Assembly (NCBI RefSeq): GCF_001718195.1
Contig: NZ_MCNV01000010.1
Location: 62,001 to 126,000 of the forward strand
Direction of reading: 5' to 3'
DNA length: 64,000 nt
Origin: Paraburkholderia nodosa
GTDB lineage: Bacteria; Pseudomonadota; Gammaproteobacteria; Burkholderiales; Burkholderiaceae
Below the pieces are notes generated by a model. It was given only the letters and a program-made list of their open reading frames with translations, made no database searches and was not told where the DNA came from. A program made the translations under genes and the position numbers. This document shows, piece by piece, positions 35,219 to 43,656 of the stretch. The first letter of the stretch is position 1. Every line of letters begins with the position of its first letter.

Positions 35219-36085
35219 TCAGGTCGTGGCCTTCGGCGAGATGATGGTCGCGCCGATGCGCTGCAACGCGATGACGAAGGCGTCGGCGAGCGTGGACTTG
35301 GTCGTGACGTTGGTGAGATCGACGCCCAGATGCACGATGGTCTGCGCGATCTGCGGGCGGATGCCGCTGATGATGCAGTCCGCGCCCATGAGGCGCGCGG
35401 CGGCCACGGTCTTGAGCAGATGCTGCGCGACGAGCGTGTCGACGGTGGGCACGCCCGTGATGTCGATGATCGCGAGGCCCGCACCCGTGTCGACGATCTT
35501 CTGCAGCAGGCTCTCCATGACGACCTGGGTGCGCGCGGAATCGAGTGTGCCGATGAGCGGCAGCGCGAGGATGCCTTCCCAAAGCTGCACGACGGGCGTG
35601 GAAAGCTCGAGCAGTTCTTCCTGCTGGCGCGCGATGATCGCTTCGCGGCTCTTCTGGAAAATGTCGGTGGTGTAGATGCCGAAGCCATCGAGCAGCAGGT
35701 TGATCTGCCAGCTCACATGGGCGAGCTCGGCGGCGTTGTTCGCATACGCCTCGCGCAGCCGCGCATAGAGCGGCTCCTTGAACGAGAACACGAAGGTGGC
35801 CGTCTCGACAGGCGTGTAGCCCTGACGTGCGCGATGCGCCGACATGTCCGCGAGGAATGCGCGCACCGGCTCCCAGTCCGGGCTGCCCGAATCGAAGGTT
35901 CCGGTGTTAGGCAGCGTGTCGAGAAAGACATTCAGGAACGCCGAAAACTGCTCGCGAATTTCCCCCTCCATCGCAAGGCCGCGGCGCAGCGCGATCGGCA
36001 GATGCAGGCGCAGCCATTCCGCGAGCAGCGTGTCGCGATGCTGGCCGAGGATGTCCGCAATGCGAACCTGTTCCGGTGTGTTCAT
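35219..36085 (-). CDS. rsbR: RsbR-type stressosome sensor protein
   Basis: A 288-residue protein. Residues about 5-150 form an all-helical sensor part of the RsbRD_N type rather than a PAS or LOV domain. Residues about 160-285 are a STAS domain with IDITGVPTVDTLVAQHLL and LTNVTTKSTLADAF; the Thr residues near 214-217 and 261-262 are in the places phosphorylated by RsbT in Bacillus RsbR. AGGAG lies six bases before the ATG at 36085. It is the first gene of the minus-strand run, with a 532-bp gap upstream. The stress it senses is unknown. Confidence 0.93.
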   Translation of the reverse strand: MNTPEQVRIADILGQHRDTLLAEWLRLHLPIALRRGLAMEGEIREQFSAFLNVFLDTLPNTGTFDSGSPDWEPVRAFLADMSAHRARQGYTPVETATFVFSFKEPLYARLREAYANNAAELAHVSWQINLLLDGFGIYTTDIFQKSREAIIARQQEELLELSTPVVQLWEGILALPLIGTLDSARTQVVMESLLQKIVDTGAGLAIIDITGVPTVDTLVAQHLLKTVAAARLMGADCIISGIRPQIAQTIVHLGVDLTNVTTKSTLADAFVIALQRIGATIISPKATT

Positions 36086-36617
36086 GCGATCTCCTGAGCG
36101 ATGGGGCCACGCCTCCTTTCGGGACGAACCGCTGAACCTTGCACCCTCGTATCGATTCGATCCCAATTGCATGGCAATTGAACCGATTACGCGGTCAGTC
36201 AAGGCGAGCGAACGGGCGGGCGTGGGGCTGCATGCGTTTTTCGTGCCCGCTGGTCCGCGCAACGACTGCTGGGCCTGCAGCGCACGGAGCGTCCGCTTTG
36301 CCATGACGCGCTTGTAGTTTTTACAGGGCGGTCGTTATGTGCAGATGAGTGAGCCTTGTTTTCGGGTGGCGCGCTATGTCATGGAATGGTATGTAACTTG
36401 CTTTGCCGTAGCGCCTTTCGGGCTGGAGGCGTTCCTCGGAAGCCGGTGCGCGGGCTCGCACGCCCCGCGCGTGAAGGCATGAACGCACGAGCCGCACAGG
36501 GATCCGACCGGACCCCGCCCGACCCGCTAGACTGAGCGCTGGCGTGCGCTTGCGCGAAGCGTGCGGTTTGTCGATTTCGCGCCCGCTCGCCTCTCCCGCC
36601 ATTGCCCAGAGATATCG
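36086..36617. other. Divergent intergenic region between rsbR and the MlaC-like gene
   Basis: This 532-bp gap should hold the promoters of the stressosome run and of the MlaC-like gene. A short perfect palindrome, CAATTGC-ATG-GCAATTG, lies at 36164-36180, about 80 bp before rsbR, and could be an operator. I see no strong -35/-10 pair in either direction. Short open frames here, on both strands, lack codon bias and good ribosome sites. Confidence 0.45.
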
Positions 36618-37268
36618 ATGACCAGGTTATTCCGCATGACCGCGCTGCTTGCGTGGTGTCTGTCGTTCCTGCCCGCTACGGCGGCATTCGCTCAATCGGC
36701 CCAGGTGGACCAGTCGGACCCGCAGGCGCTCATCAAGACCGCCACGCAGCAGATCCTCGACGAGGTCCGCACGAAGGCCATCGCGCCCGACGATATCGCG
36801 CGCATCCAGGATATCGTCAACCGCGACATTCTTCCGTACGTCGATTTTCGCCGCACCACGCGCCTCGCCATGGGGCCGCACTGGCGCACCACGACGCCCG
36901 AGCAGCAAGCGCAGATCGAGCAGCAGTTCCAGCTGCTGCTGATCCATCTCTACTCGGGCGCCATCGCGCAACTCAAGCCTGACCAGAAGATCGAGTACCC
37001 GCCCATGCGCAGTTCGCCAGGAGACACCGACGTCGTCGTGCGCACGCTCGCGCAGACCAGCAGCAATCCGGTTGAAATCGATTACCGCCTGTACAAGACG
37101 CCGCAGGGCTGGCGCCTTTATGACCTGAACGTGCTCGGTGCGTGGCTGATCCAGACCTATCGCCAGCAGTTCAACGAGAAGATCCAGCAGGGCGGCGTGG
37201 ACGGGCTCATCCAGTTCCTGACCGCGCGCAACCAGGAGCTCGTCACGGGCAAGACGCAGACGCAGTGA
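36618..37268 (+). CDS. MlaC/Ttg2D-family phospholipid-binding periplasmic protein
   Basis: A 216-residue exported protein with a signal peptide (about 1-26, ending AAFAQS). DPQALIKTATQQILDEV, ILPYVDFRRTTRLAMG and VDYRLYKTPQGWRLYDL-like text near residues 155-170 (here starting IDYRLYK) are typical of MlaC and the related hopanoid-linked HpnM. Members carry phospholipids between outer and inner membranes. None of the MlaFEDB genes lies nearby, so this is an orphan copy. The AI-2E-family gene follows after 170 bp. Confidence 0.88.
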   Translation: MTRLFRMTALLAWCLSFLPATAAFAQSAQVDQSDPQALIKTATQQILDEVRTKAIAPDDIARIQDIVNRDILPYVDFRRTTRLAMGPHWRTTTPEQQAQIEQQFQLLLIHLYSGAIAQLKPDQKIEYPPMRSSPGDTDVVVRTLAQTSSNPVEIDYRLYKTPQGWRLYDLNVLGAWLIQTYRQQFNEKIQQGGVDGLIQFLTARNQELVTGKTQTQ

Positions 37269-37438
37269 CGTGCGGTTTTTGCGTCCGCCTCTCGCGACCT
37301 GCGAAAATCTGGACGGCTACGCCTCACGTATGGAGGCGCTGTACCATTTCCAGGTGCGCCTCGTGCGTATAGATGGGCCGTGCGCTTGCCCGAGCCCGCG
37401 CGGCCCCGATGTTTCTTTTTTTGCCGATCCGATCCGAC

Positions 37439-39394
37439 ATGAATTTCCCGCTGCCGCCGCAGGGCCGACGCAACCGGGTGTTTCCGCCAAGCCCGCCGAC
37501 GCTGCACAGCCTCGCCTCCGTCATTACCGGCGTGGTCGTGGTGTGCGGCCTGTACTTTGGGCGTGCGGTGCTGATTCCCATTACGCTCTCGGTGCTGCTG
37601 AGCTTTCTGCTGGCGCCGCTCGTGACCACGCTGCGGCGCTTTCATCTGCCACAGTTCCTCGCCATCCTCGTTGCGGTGCTTTCCACCGTGCTCGCGCTTG
37701 CCGGTGTGGGCGCGCTGATCGCCGCGCAGGTCTACCAGCTTTCCGCCTCCCTGCCGCAGTACCAGGAAGAGATCGAGCAGAAAGTGCAAACGGTGCAGGA
37801 AAAAACCGTAGGCCGCGCCGATTCGCTGATGTCGCGAGCCGCCACCGCGCTGCAGCGTGTGACGCCCACGCCGCCGCCCGCGCCGCCGCAGCCGCGCGGG
37901 CGCGCGGCGCGCAATCAGCCGCAGCAGCCCATGCCCGTGGAGATCCATAATCCCGCCCCCACGCCGCTTACGCTCGCGCAAAAGGCGCTCGCCCCAGCTA
38001 TCGCGCCGCTCGAGACGACCTTCATTGTGCTGGTGGTGACGATCTTCATCCTGTTCCAGCGCGAGGATCTGCGCGACCGGCTCATCAGCGTGTTCGGCTC
38101 AGACGACCTGCACCGCACCACAACCGCCATCAACGACGCCTCGCAGCGGCTCTCGCGCTACTTCGTCGCGCAAGTCGGCGTGAACGTCACGGTGGGCGGC
38201 GTGATCGCGCTGGGGCTGGCGGGCATCGGCGTGCCGGGCGCGCTGTTGTTCGGCGCGGTGGCGGCGCTCATGCGCTTCGTGCCGTACATCGGCATCTGGA
38301 TCGCCGCGATCATGGCGACCATCGTCGCCGCGGCCACGCAGCCGCAGTGGACCATGGGCGTCACGACGCTGATCTTCTTCATCGTCGTGGACGTGGTGGC
38401 GGGGCAGTTCGCCGAGCCGATGGTCTATGGCAAGCGCTCGGGCCTTTCGCCGCTGGCCGTGGTAGTGGCGGCGATCTTCTGGAGCTGGCTGTGGGGGCCC
38501 GTGGGGCTGGTGCTTTCCACGCCGCTCACGCTGTGCATCGTCACGCTGGGCCGCTACGTGGACCGGCTGAACTTCCTCACGATCCTGCTCGGCGACCAGC
38601 CCGCGCTCACGCCTGCGCAAACCTGCTACCAGCGCCTGCTCGCCGACGATCCTCATGAAGCGCTGCTGCAGGCGGACCGGCTGCTCACGAGCATGCCGCT
38701 CATCGACTACTACGAGCAGGTGGTGTTCGAGGGCCTGCGCTTCGCGCGCAACGACGCCTTGCGCGGCGTGCTGCCCGGCGAGCAGGTCGCACGCATCAAC
38801 CAGGCGCTGCTAGATATCGTCGAGGATCTCGAATCCGTGGACGATTCTCGCCATACCGCAGCCGAGGAGGAGAGCGCCAGGAAGTCCGTCGAAGGCGCGG
38901 ACGAAGGCGCGAAGGTAATCGAGTTCACGCTCTCGCCGGACGCGGGCGAGGTGCTCTGCGTACCCGGACGCGGCGCGTTCGACGACGTGGCGGTGGCGAT
39001 CGTCGGCCAGTTGCTCATGCGGCGCAACATTCCCTGCACGGCTACCACCTACGACGAAGTGCGCGCCACGCGCGGGGCCATGATCGACGAGCGCTCGCCG
39101 GCCATCTGCCTGGTGTCGCTCGATGCGCCCGAGTCGGCGCCGTACCTGCGCAATCTTGTGCGGCGCCTGCGCGAGCGTGCGCCCGACGCGACCATCGTGG
39201 TGGGCATCGGCGCGGCGCTGCGCGACGACGGCGCAGGCATTGCCGACGATCCCGGCACGCTCTTCCCGACCTCGCTGCGCAACCTCGTGGAGGAATGCGG
39301 CGCGGCGCTCGTGCCGGCACACACGCCGCAAAGCGAAAAGGGGGCGGCAGCACCGGATATGCAGGATCAATATAGTGCGGGAGCAAAATTGTGA
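37439..39394 (+). CDS. AI-2E/PerM-family permease with extra C-terminal domain
   Basis: A 651-residue protein. The membrane part (about 20-390) has the AI-2E family pattern with a Pro/Gln-rich insert near residues 140-165, and contains FAEPMVYGKRSGLSPLAVV. After it, about 240 cytosolic residues follow. Residues about 510-630 look like a Rossmann-type, B12-binding-like fold (VLCVPGRGAFDDVAVAIVGQ, ATIVVGIGA), but lack the DxHxxG cobalamin motif. Family members are about 350 residues, so the tail is an addition. Transport substrate is unknown; AI-2 export is only one proposal for the family. An ATG at 37409 is an alternative start. Confidence 0.87.
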   Translation: MNFPLPPQGRRNRVFPPSPPTLHSLASVITGVVVVCGLYFGRAVLIPITLSVLLSFLLAPLVTTLRRFHLPQFLAILVAVLSTVLALAGVGALIAAQVYQLSASLPQYQEEIEQKVQTVQEKTVGRADSLMSRAATALQRVTPTPPPAPPQPRGRAARNQPQQPMPVEIHNPAPTPLTLAQKALAPAIAPLETTFIVLVVTIFILFQREDLRDRLISVFGSDDLHRTTTAINDASQRLSRYFVAQVGVNVTVGGVIALGLAGIGVPGALLFGAVAALMRFVPYIGIWIAAIMATIVAAATQPQWTMGVTTLIFFIVVDVVAGQFAEPMVYGKRSGLSPLAVVVAAIFWSWLWGPVGLVLSTPLTLCIVTLGRYVDRLNFLTILLGDQPALTPAQTCYQRLLADDPHEALLQADRLLTSMPLIDYYEQVVFEGLRFARNDALRGVLPGEQVARINQALLDIVEDLESVDDSRHTAAEEESARKSVEGADEGAKVIEFTLSPDAGEVLCVPGRGAFDDVAVAIVGQLLMRRNIPCTATTYDEVRATRGAMIDERSPAICLVSLDAPESAPYLRNLVRRLRERAPDATIVVGIGAALRDDGAGIADDPGTLFPTSLRNLVEECGAALVPAHTPQSEKGAAAPDMQDQYSAGAKL

Positions 39395-39478
39395 CAGTCA
39401 TGCCCGTGTCACATTAAGGCTCGAATATATGCGGCCCTGTGCCCCTGGTTGCGGCATGAAAGTTACTGGGAGACGACA

Positions 39479-39730
39479 TTGCTGAGCCCTAAGGAATTCG
39501 CCACGCTGATGCTGGTCCGCCATTCGCCGGACCAGATCGACATGAATCGCCAGGAACTGGACACGCTGCTCGAGCGTCAGCTGGTTGCGCTCGAGCATTG
39601 GACGGAAGGCCACCGCCGGCTGTCGCTCACGATTGCCGGCCGCTCGCTGCTCGAAGCCGTGGGGCGGCTGGAATACGTGACGGGTTTGCCCGAGGGGTAT
39701 GGCAACGAGCGCCTCGCCGCCGGCCTTTGA
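39479..39730 (+). CDS. Small conserved-looking hypothetical protein (TTG start)
   Basis: An 83-residue protein from a TTG with GGGAG six bases upstream. It starts MLSPKEFATLMLVRHSPD and contains RQELDTLLERQLVALE and RRLSLTIAGRSLLEAVGRL; predicted helices followed by a short hairpin suggest a small winged-helix-like fold. Codon use matches the neighbouring genes, which supports a real gene. A strong hairpin follows it. I do not recognise a family. Confidence 0.6.
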   Translation: MLSPKEFATLMLVRHSPDQIDMNRQELDTLLERQLVALEHWTEGHRRLSLTIAGRSLLEAVGRLEYVTGLPEGYGNERLAAGL

Positions 39731-39765
39731 TGCTTGTCTGATTCTCCCGCAGTGAGCCTGCGCGC

Positions 39766-39800
39766 GGCCCGGCCTCGAATGGAGCCGGGCCGTATCTTTA
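39766..39800 (+). terminator. Probable intrinsic terminator after the small gene
   Basis: GGCCCGGC (39766-39773) pairs with GCCGGGCC (39784-39791) around a ten-base loop, followed by GTATCTTTA. The stem is perfect and GC-rich; the T-run is weak. It lies 36 bp after the stop at 39730. Confidence 0.6.
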
Positions 39801-40094
39801 TGCAAAACACATTTCCCCGCTTGCATTTACTGAGGCATGCCAGGTAATTGTGTGCTTTTGCCCACGCCCGAAGGCGTGATCGTCTTGTGTCCCCCAAAGG
39901 GCGCTGCTACGCTGAGTCGGTTCTCCGGCGGTATGGAGCGAAGGCCGGCGCACGCTGTCTTACGGAAGGATTGCGGCAGGCGTTTTCCTGTACGGGTATT
40001 TCCCCATCGCCCGGCTTGGTGGCGCTCGTCAAACTGACTCCATCCTCCAGAGTCTTTCCCAACTCACCTACCCCCTAAAGCAAAAGGAGGATCT
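39801..40094. other. Intergenic region upstream of the PhaB-type gene
   Basis: Together with the terminator this makes a 364-bp gene-free stretch. It should hold the promoter of the reductase gene, but no convincing -35/-10 pair is visible. The only clear signal is the strong ribosome site AAAAGGAGG at the right end. Confidence 0.4.
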
Positions 40095-40835
40095 ATGGCA
40101 AAGCGTATTGCCTACGTGACCGGCGGCATGGGCGGCATCGGAACGGCCATCTGCCAGCGTCTGCACAAGGATGGCTACACGGTGGTCGCGGGCTGCGGCC
40201 CGAACTCGCAGCGCAAGGCGCGCTGGCTCGACGAGCAGAAGGCGCTGGGCTACGAATTCGTCGCGTCCGAAGGCAACGTGGCCGACTGGGACTCCACGGC
40301 TGCCGCGTTCGAGAAGGTGAAGAAGGACGTCGGCGAGATCGACATCCTCGTCAACAACGCCGGCATCACGCGCGACGTCGTGTTCCGCAAGATGACGCAC
40401 GAAGACTGGATCGCGGTGATCGACACCAATCTCACGAGCCTCTTCAACGTGACCAAGCAGGTGATCGACGGCATGATCGAGCGGGGCTTTGGGCGGGTGA
40501 TCAATATATCGTCGGTCAACGGGCAGAAAGGCCAGTTCGGTCAGACGAATTACTCTACGGCCAAGGCCGGCATTCACGGCTTCACCATGGCGCTCGCGCA
40601 GGAAGTGGCGACCAAGGGCGTGACGGTCAACACCGTTTCTCCCGGCTATATCGGCACGGACATGGTGAAGGCGGTGAAGCCCGAAGTGCTCTCGAAGATC
40701 GTCGACAGCATTCCGGTGCGGCGCCTCGGCGAGCCGCAGGAAATTGCCTCGATCGTGGCGTGGCTCGCGTCCGACGAAGCAGGTTTCTCGACCGGCGCGG
40801 ACTTCTCGCTCAACGGCGGCCTGCACATGAGCTGA
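40095..40835 (+). CDS. phaB: Acetoacetyl-CoA reductase, PhaB type
   Basis: A 246-residue short-chain dehydrogenase. It starts MAKRIAYVTGGMGGIGTAIC and has VNNAGITRDVVFRKM, the catalytic Ser in NISSVNGQKGQFGQ and YSTAKAG. It ends TGADFSLNGGLHMS. The GQKGQFGQTNY segment and the GPNSQRK loop are PhaB hallmarks. It reduces acetoacetyl-CoA to (R)-3-hydroxybutyryl-CoA with NADPH for polyhydroxybutyrate. The usual phaC and phaA are not adjacent, so this is either a second copy or a separated gene. AAAAGGAGG precedes the ATG. Confidence 0.9.
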   Translation: MAKRIAYVTGGMGGIGTAICQRLHKDGYTVVAGCGPNSQRKARWLDEQKALGYEFVASEGNVADWDSTAAAFEKVKKDVGEIDILVNNAGITRDVVFRKMTHEDWIAVIDTNLTSLFNVTKQVIDGMIERGFGRVINISSVNGQKGQFGQTNYSTAKAGIHGFTMALAQEVATKGVTVNTVSPGYIGTDMVKAVKPEVLSKIVDSIPVRRLGEPQEIASIVAWLASDEAGFSTGADFSLNGGLHMS

Positions 40836-40885
40836 GCATTGCCGCGGCTTCTTGCGCGGTGCTTGTGAGCACAACGAAGTGATCT

Positions 40886-40915
40886 GGCGGGAGCGGCGAA
40901 ATGCCGGCTCCCGCC
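40886..40915 (+). terminator. Probable terminator after phaB
   Basis: GGCGGGAGC (40886-40894) pairs with GCTCCCGCC (40907-40915); the stem extends inwards by GGC/GCC with one bulged G. A short T-containing stretch (TCGTATTTG) follows. It lies 50 bp after the stop. Confidence 0.55.
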
Positions 40916-41063
40916 TCGTATTTGGGGCGCCGGTTTTGTGCTGGGTCTGGAAGCGGCGGCCGGAAACCGCAGCGCAGGGCACGTGAGGCAGGCGCGCTCG
41001 CGCATTCGCGCCACGCGTTCCACTTGCGACGCACCAGGCGAGAGTTCTTCCTAGACTATCGTC

Positions 41064-43580
41064 ATGGCCTCGACCCGCGACCGCAATCCGTCATCACCGC
41101 CGCTTTCCCGCTACGGAAAAAAGCGGGATTTCAGTGTCACGCCTGAACCGGCGCCGCCGGCTGCCAGTTCGCCCGTTGAAAATGGACATCTGGGCTTCGT
41201 CGTGCAGAAGCACTGGGCGAGCCGGCTGCACTACGACTTCAGGCTCGAACTCGACGGGGTATTGCTCTCATGGGCCGTACCCAAAGGTCCGTGTTACGAC
41301 CCGAAGGAAAAACGGATGGCCATTCACGTGGAGGACCATCCTGCCGACTACGCGGGTTTTGAAGGCACCATTCCGGCAAAGCAATACGGCGCTGGCGACG
41401 TGATCGTCTGGGACCGTGGCACCTGGGAACCCGTCGGTGATCCGCGTGAGGGGATGACTGCGGGCAAGCTGGTCTTCCGTCTCCACGGCGAAAAACTTGC
41501 CGGACTCTGGGAGCTGGTCCGCATATCGAAGCCCGGCGACAGGCAAGACCAGTGGATGCTGTTCAAGAAGCGCGATGCCTGGGCGCAGCCGCTTGCCGAA
41601 TACGATGTCATCAAGGCGCTTCCCGATAGCGTGACGGCGAAGCCGCTCGGGCTCATCGAGGAACGTGCGCCGCGGGCAGCGAGGCCGGCGCGCAGCGAAT
41701 CGTCGGAGATCGACCTTTGCGCGGCGGTGTCTGCTCCGTTGCCTGCCAGGCTCGAGCCCCAACTCGCGACCCTGGCGCCATCACTTCCCACAAGCGGTGA
41801 TTGGGTAACGGAAGCCAAGCTCGACGGCTATCGCATGCTGTCCCGCGTCGCCAAAGGCCGTGTGCGACTCATCACACGAGGCGGTCATGACTGGACAGCG
41901 AGGTTTCCCGCGCTTGCAGCAGAGGTCGAGGCGCTTGCGCTCAACAGCGCGTGGCTGGATGGCGAAATCACCGTCCTCAAAAACGGCCTTCCCAGTTTCG
42001 CTGCGTTGCAAGATGCGATAGACGGCAACGCGAATCAAGACATCGTCTACTTCCTGTTCGACCTGGTGTACCTCGACGGGAAAGACCTCAGGAAGGTGCC
42101 GCTGTGGTCGAGGCGCATGCTGCTCGCGCAGCTTCTTCACGATGCCGGTGAGCACATCCGGTTCAGCGAGGACTTCGAGGCGCCCCCGACCCAACTGTTC
42201 GAGGCCGCCTCGGGCCTGGGCCTGGAAGGCCTCATGCTCAAGCGCCGCGACGCGCCTTATGAGTCGGGGCGGACCCAGACGTGGCTCAAGGCAAAATCCC
42301 GGCTCCGGCAGGAACTGGTCATCTGCGGGTTCACGGCCCGAGGCGGTAAAGACGGGGAGATTGGCAGCCTGTTGCTTGGCTATTACGCAGACGGCAGGCT
42401 TCGCGACGCTGGAAGCGTCGGCACCGGCTGGGACGCCAGGATCGCGCGGGACCTGTGGGCGCGGCTGACGCCGCTCGAAGTCGATGCGGCACCCTTTGAA
42501 GTCGACGTCGCGAGGTCGCGCCGGTGGGCCCGGCGCTCGGCCGGCAGTGAGCGGTGGGTTCGCCCTGAACTCGTCGCAGAGGTCGAATTCGCGGACTGGA
42601 CCGCCGATGGCGTCATCCGGCAGGCCTCGTTCAGAGGTCTGCGCATCGACAAGCCGCCAGGCGGCGTCGTCCGGGAGGGGGGGAAGACGCAGGCGCCGGA
42701 GCCGCAACTGAAGCTGAAAATCACGCATCCGGAACGCGTCGTCGACCCATCGACGGGTGTCACGAAGGCGGACCTCGTGCGCTACTACGCGAGTATCGCG
42801 GAGCGGATGCTGCCTCACCTGAAGGCCCGGCCCATTGCGATGGTTCGCGCGCCGGCAGGCATCGCCGAAGACCTGTTCTTTCAGAAGCATGCCGAGAGAA
42901 CAGGCATGCCCGGATTGACGGCTCACGACCGCAGTCTCTGGCCGAATCATCCGCCCCTCTTGAGCGTCGACACGGTCGATGCGCTGCTGTCGGCGGCACA
43001 GATGAACGCCGTCGAGTTTCACACCTGGAATTCGACCGTTCGACGACTCGACAAGCCCGACAGGGTCATCTTCGACCTGGACCCAGGCGAGGGCGTGAAA
43101 TGGGGACGCGTTCAGGAAGCGGCGCTGCTGGTTCAAACGTTGTTGTCGGAACTGGGGCTGCACGCCTGGCTGAAGACGAGCGGCGGAAAGGGCTTGCACG
43201 TCGTCGTGCCGCTTGCGCCGCGGCTGGACTACGATGCGGTCAAGTCGTTCTCGCAGGCATTCGTGCGGCATCTGGCGAAGACGATTCCCGAGCGCTTTTC
43301 GGCGACCGCCGGGGCTTCGAACCGGGTCGGAAAGGTCTATGTCGACTACTTGCGCAACGGCAAGGCACAGACCACCGCTGCGGCATTTTCCGCGCGTGCG
43401 CGACCCGGGATGGGCGTCTCGATGCCGGTCGCCTGGGAGCAGTTGAATGACCTCAAGAGCGGGGCGCAGTGGACCGTACAAACGGCCCGCGAGTATCTGA
43501 GCTTCCAGCAGCAGGACCCGTGGGCCGATTACTGGTCGGGGTCGCAATCGTTGGCACCGGCGATAAAGCGCCTAAAATGA
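41064..43580 (+). CDS. ligD: LigD, multifunctional NHEJ DNA ligase (PE-LIG-POL)
   Basis: An 838-residue protein with the three LigD modules in the Pseudomonas order. A 3'-phosphoesterase domain (about 40-200; HWASRLHYDFRLE) is followed by an ATP-dependent ligase (about 225-540; adenylation Lys252 in EAKLDGYR, DGEITVL, GLEGLMLKRRDAPY) and a primase/polymerase domain (about 555-830; FDLDPGEGVKW metal site, KTSGGKGLHVVVPL). With Ku it repairs double-strand breaks by end joining. Codon use is somewhat less GC-biased than that of neighbours, a possible sign of transfer. Ku follows after 76 bp. Confidence 0.95.
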   Translation: MASTRDRNPSSPPLSRYGKKRDFSVTPEPAPPAASSPVENGHLGFVVQKHWASRLHYDFRLELDGVLLSWAVPKGPCYDPKEKRMAIHVEDHPADYAGFEGTIPAKQYGAGDVIVWDRGTWEPVGDPREGMTAGKLVFRLHGEKLAGLWELVRISKPGDRQDQWMLFKKRDAWAQPLAEYDVIKALPDSVTAKPLGLIEERAPRAARPARSESSEIDLCAAVSAPLPARLEPQLATLAPSLPTSGDWVTEAKLDGYRMLSRVAKGRVRLITRGGHDWTARFPALAAEVEALALNSAWLDGEITVLKNGLPSFAALQDAIDGNANQDIVYFLFDLVYLDGKDLRKVPLWSRRMLLAQLLHDAGEHIRFSEDFEAPPTQLFEAASGLGLEGLMLKRRDAPYESGRTQTWLKAKSRLRQELVICGFTARGGKDGEIGSLLLGYYADGRLRDAGSVGTGWDARIARDLWARLTPLEVDAAPFEVDVARSRRWARRSAGSERWVRPELVAEVEFADWTADGVIRQASFRGLRIDKPPGGVVREGGKTQAPEPQLKLKITHPERVVDPSTGVTKADLVRYYASIAERMLPHLKARPIAMVRAPAGIAEDLFFQKHAERTGMPGLTAHDRSLWPNHPPLLSVDTVDALLSAAQMNAVEFHTWNSTVRRLDKPDRVIFDLDPGEGVKWGRVQEAALLVQTLLSELGLHAWLKTSGGKGLHVVVPLAPRLDYDAVKSFSQAFVRHLAKTIPERFSATAGASNRVGKVYVDYLRNGKAQTTAAAFSARARPGMGVSMPVAWEQLNDLKSGAQWTVQTAREYLSFQQQDPWADYWSGSQSLAPAIKRLK

Positions 43581-43656
43581 AACGACCGCCACTCGGCGGC
43601 GGCACGCGCTTTGCGTGAGCGACGTGCCGAACCTGCAAATCCGCGAGGAGAAGTCC

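Noticed and set aside
36321-36602. A 93-codon open frame on the minus strand upstream of the MlaC-like gene
   Set aside because: Lacks a ribosome site, has atypical codon use and lies in the likely promoter region.
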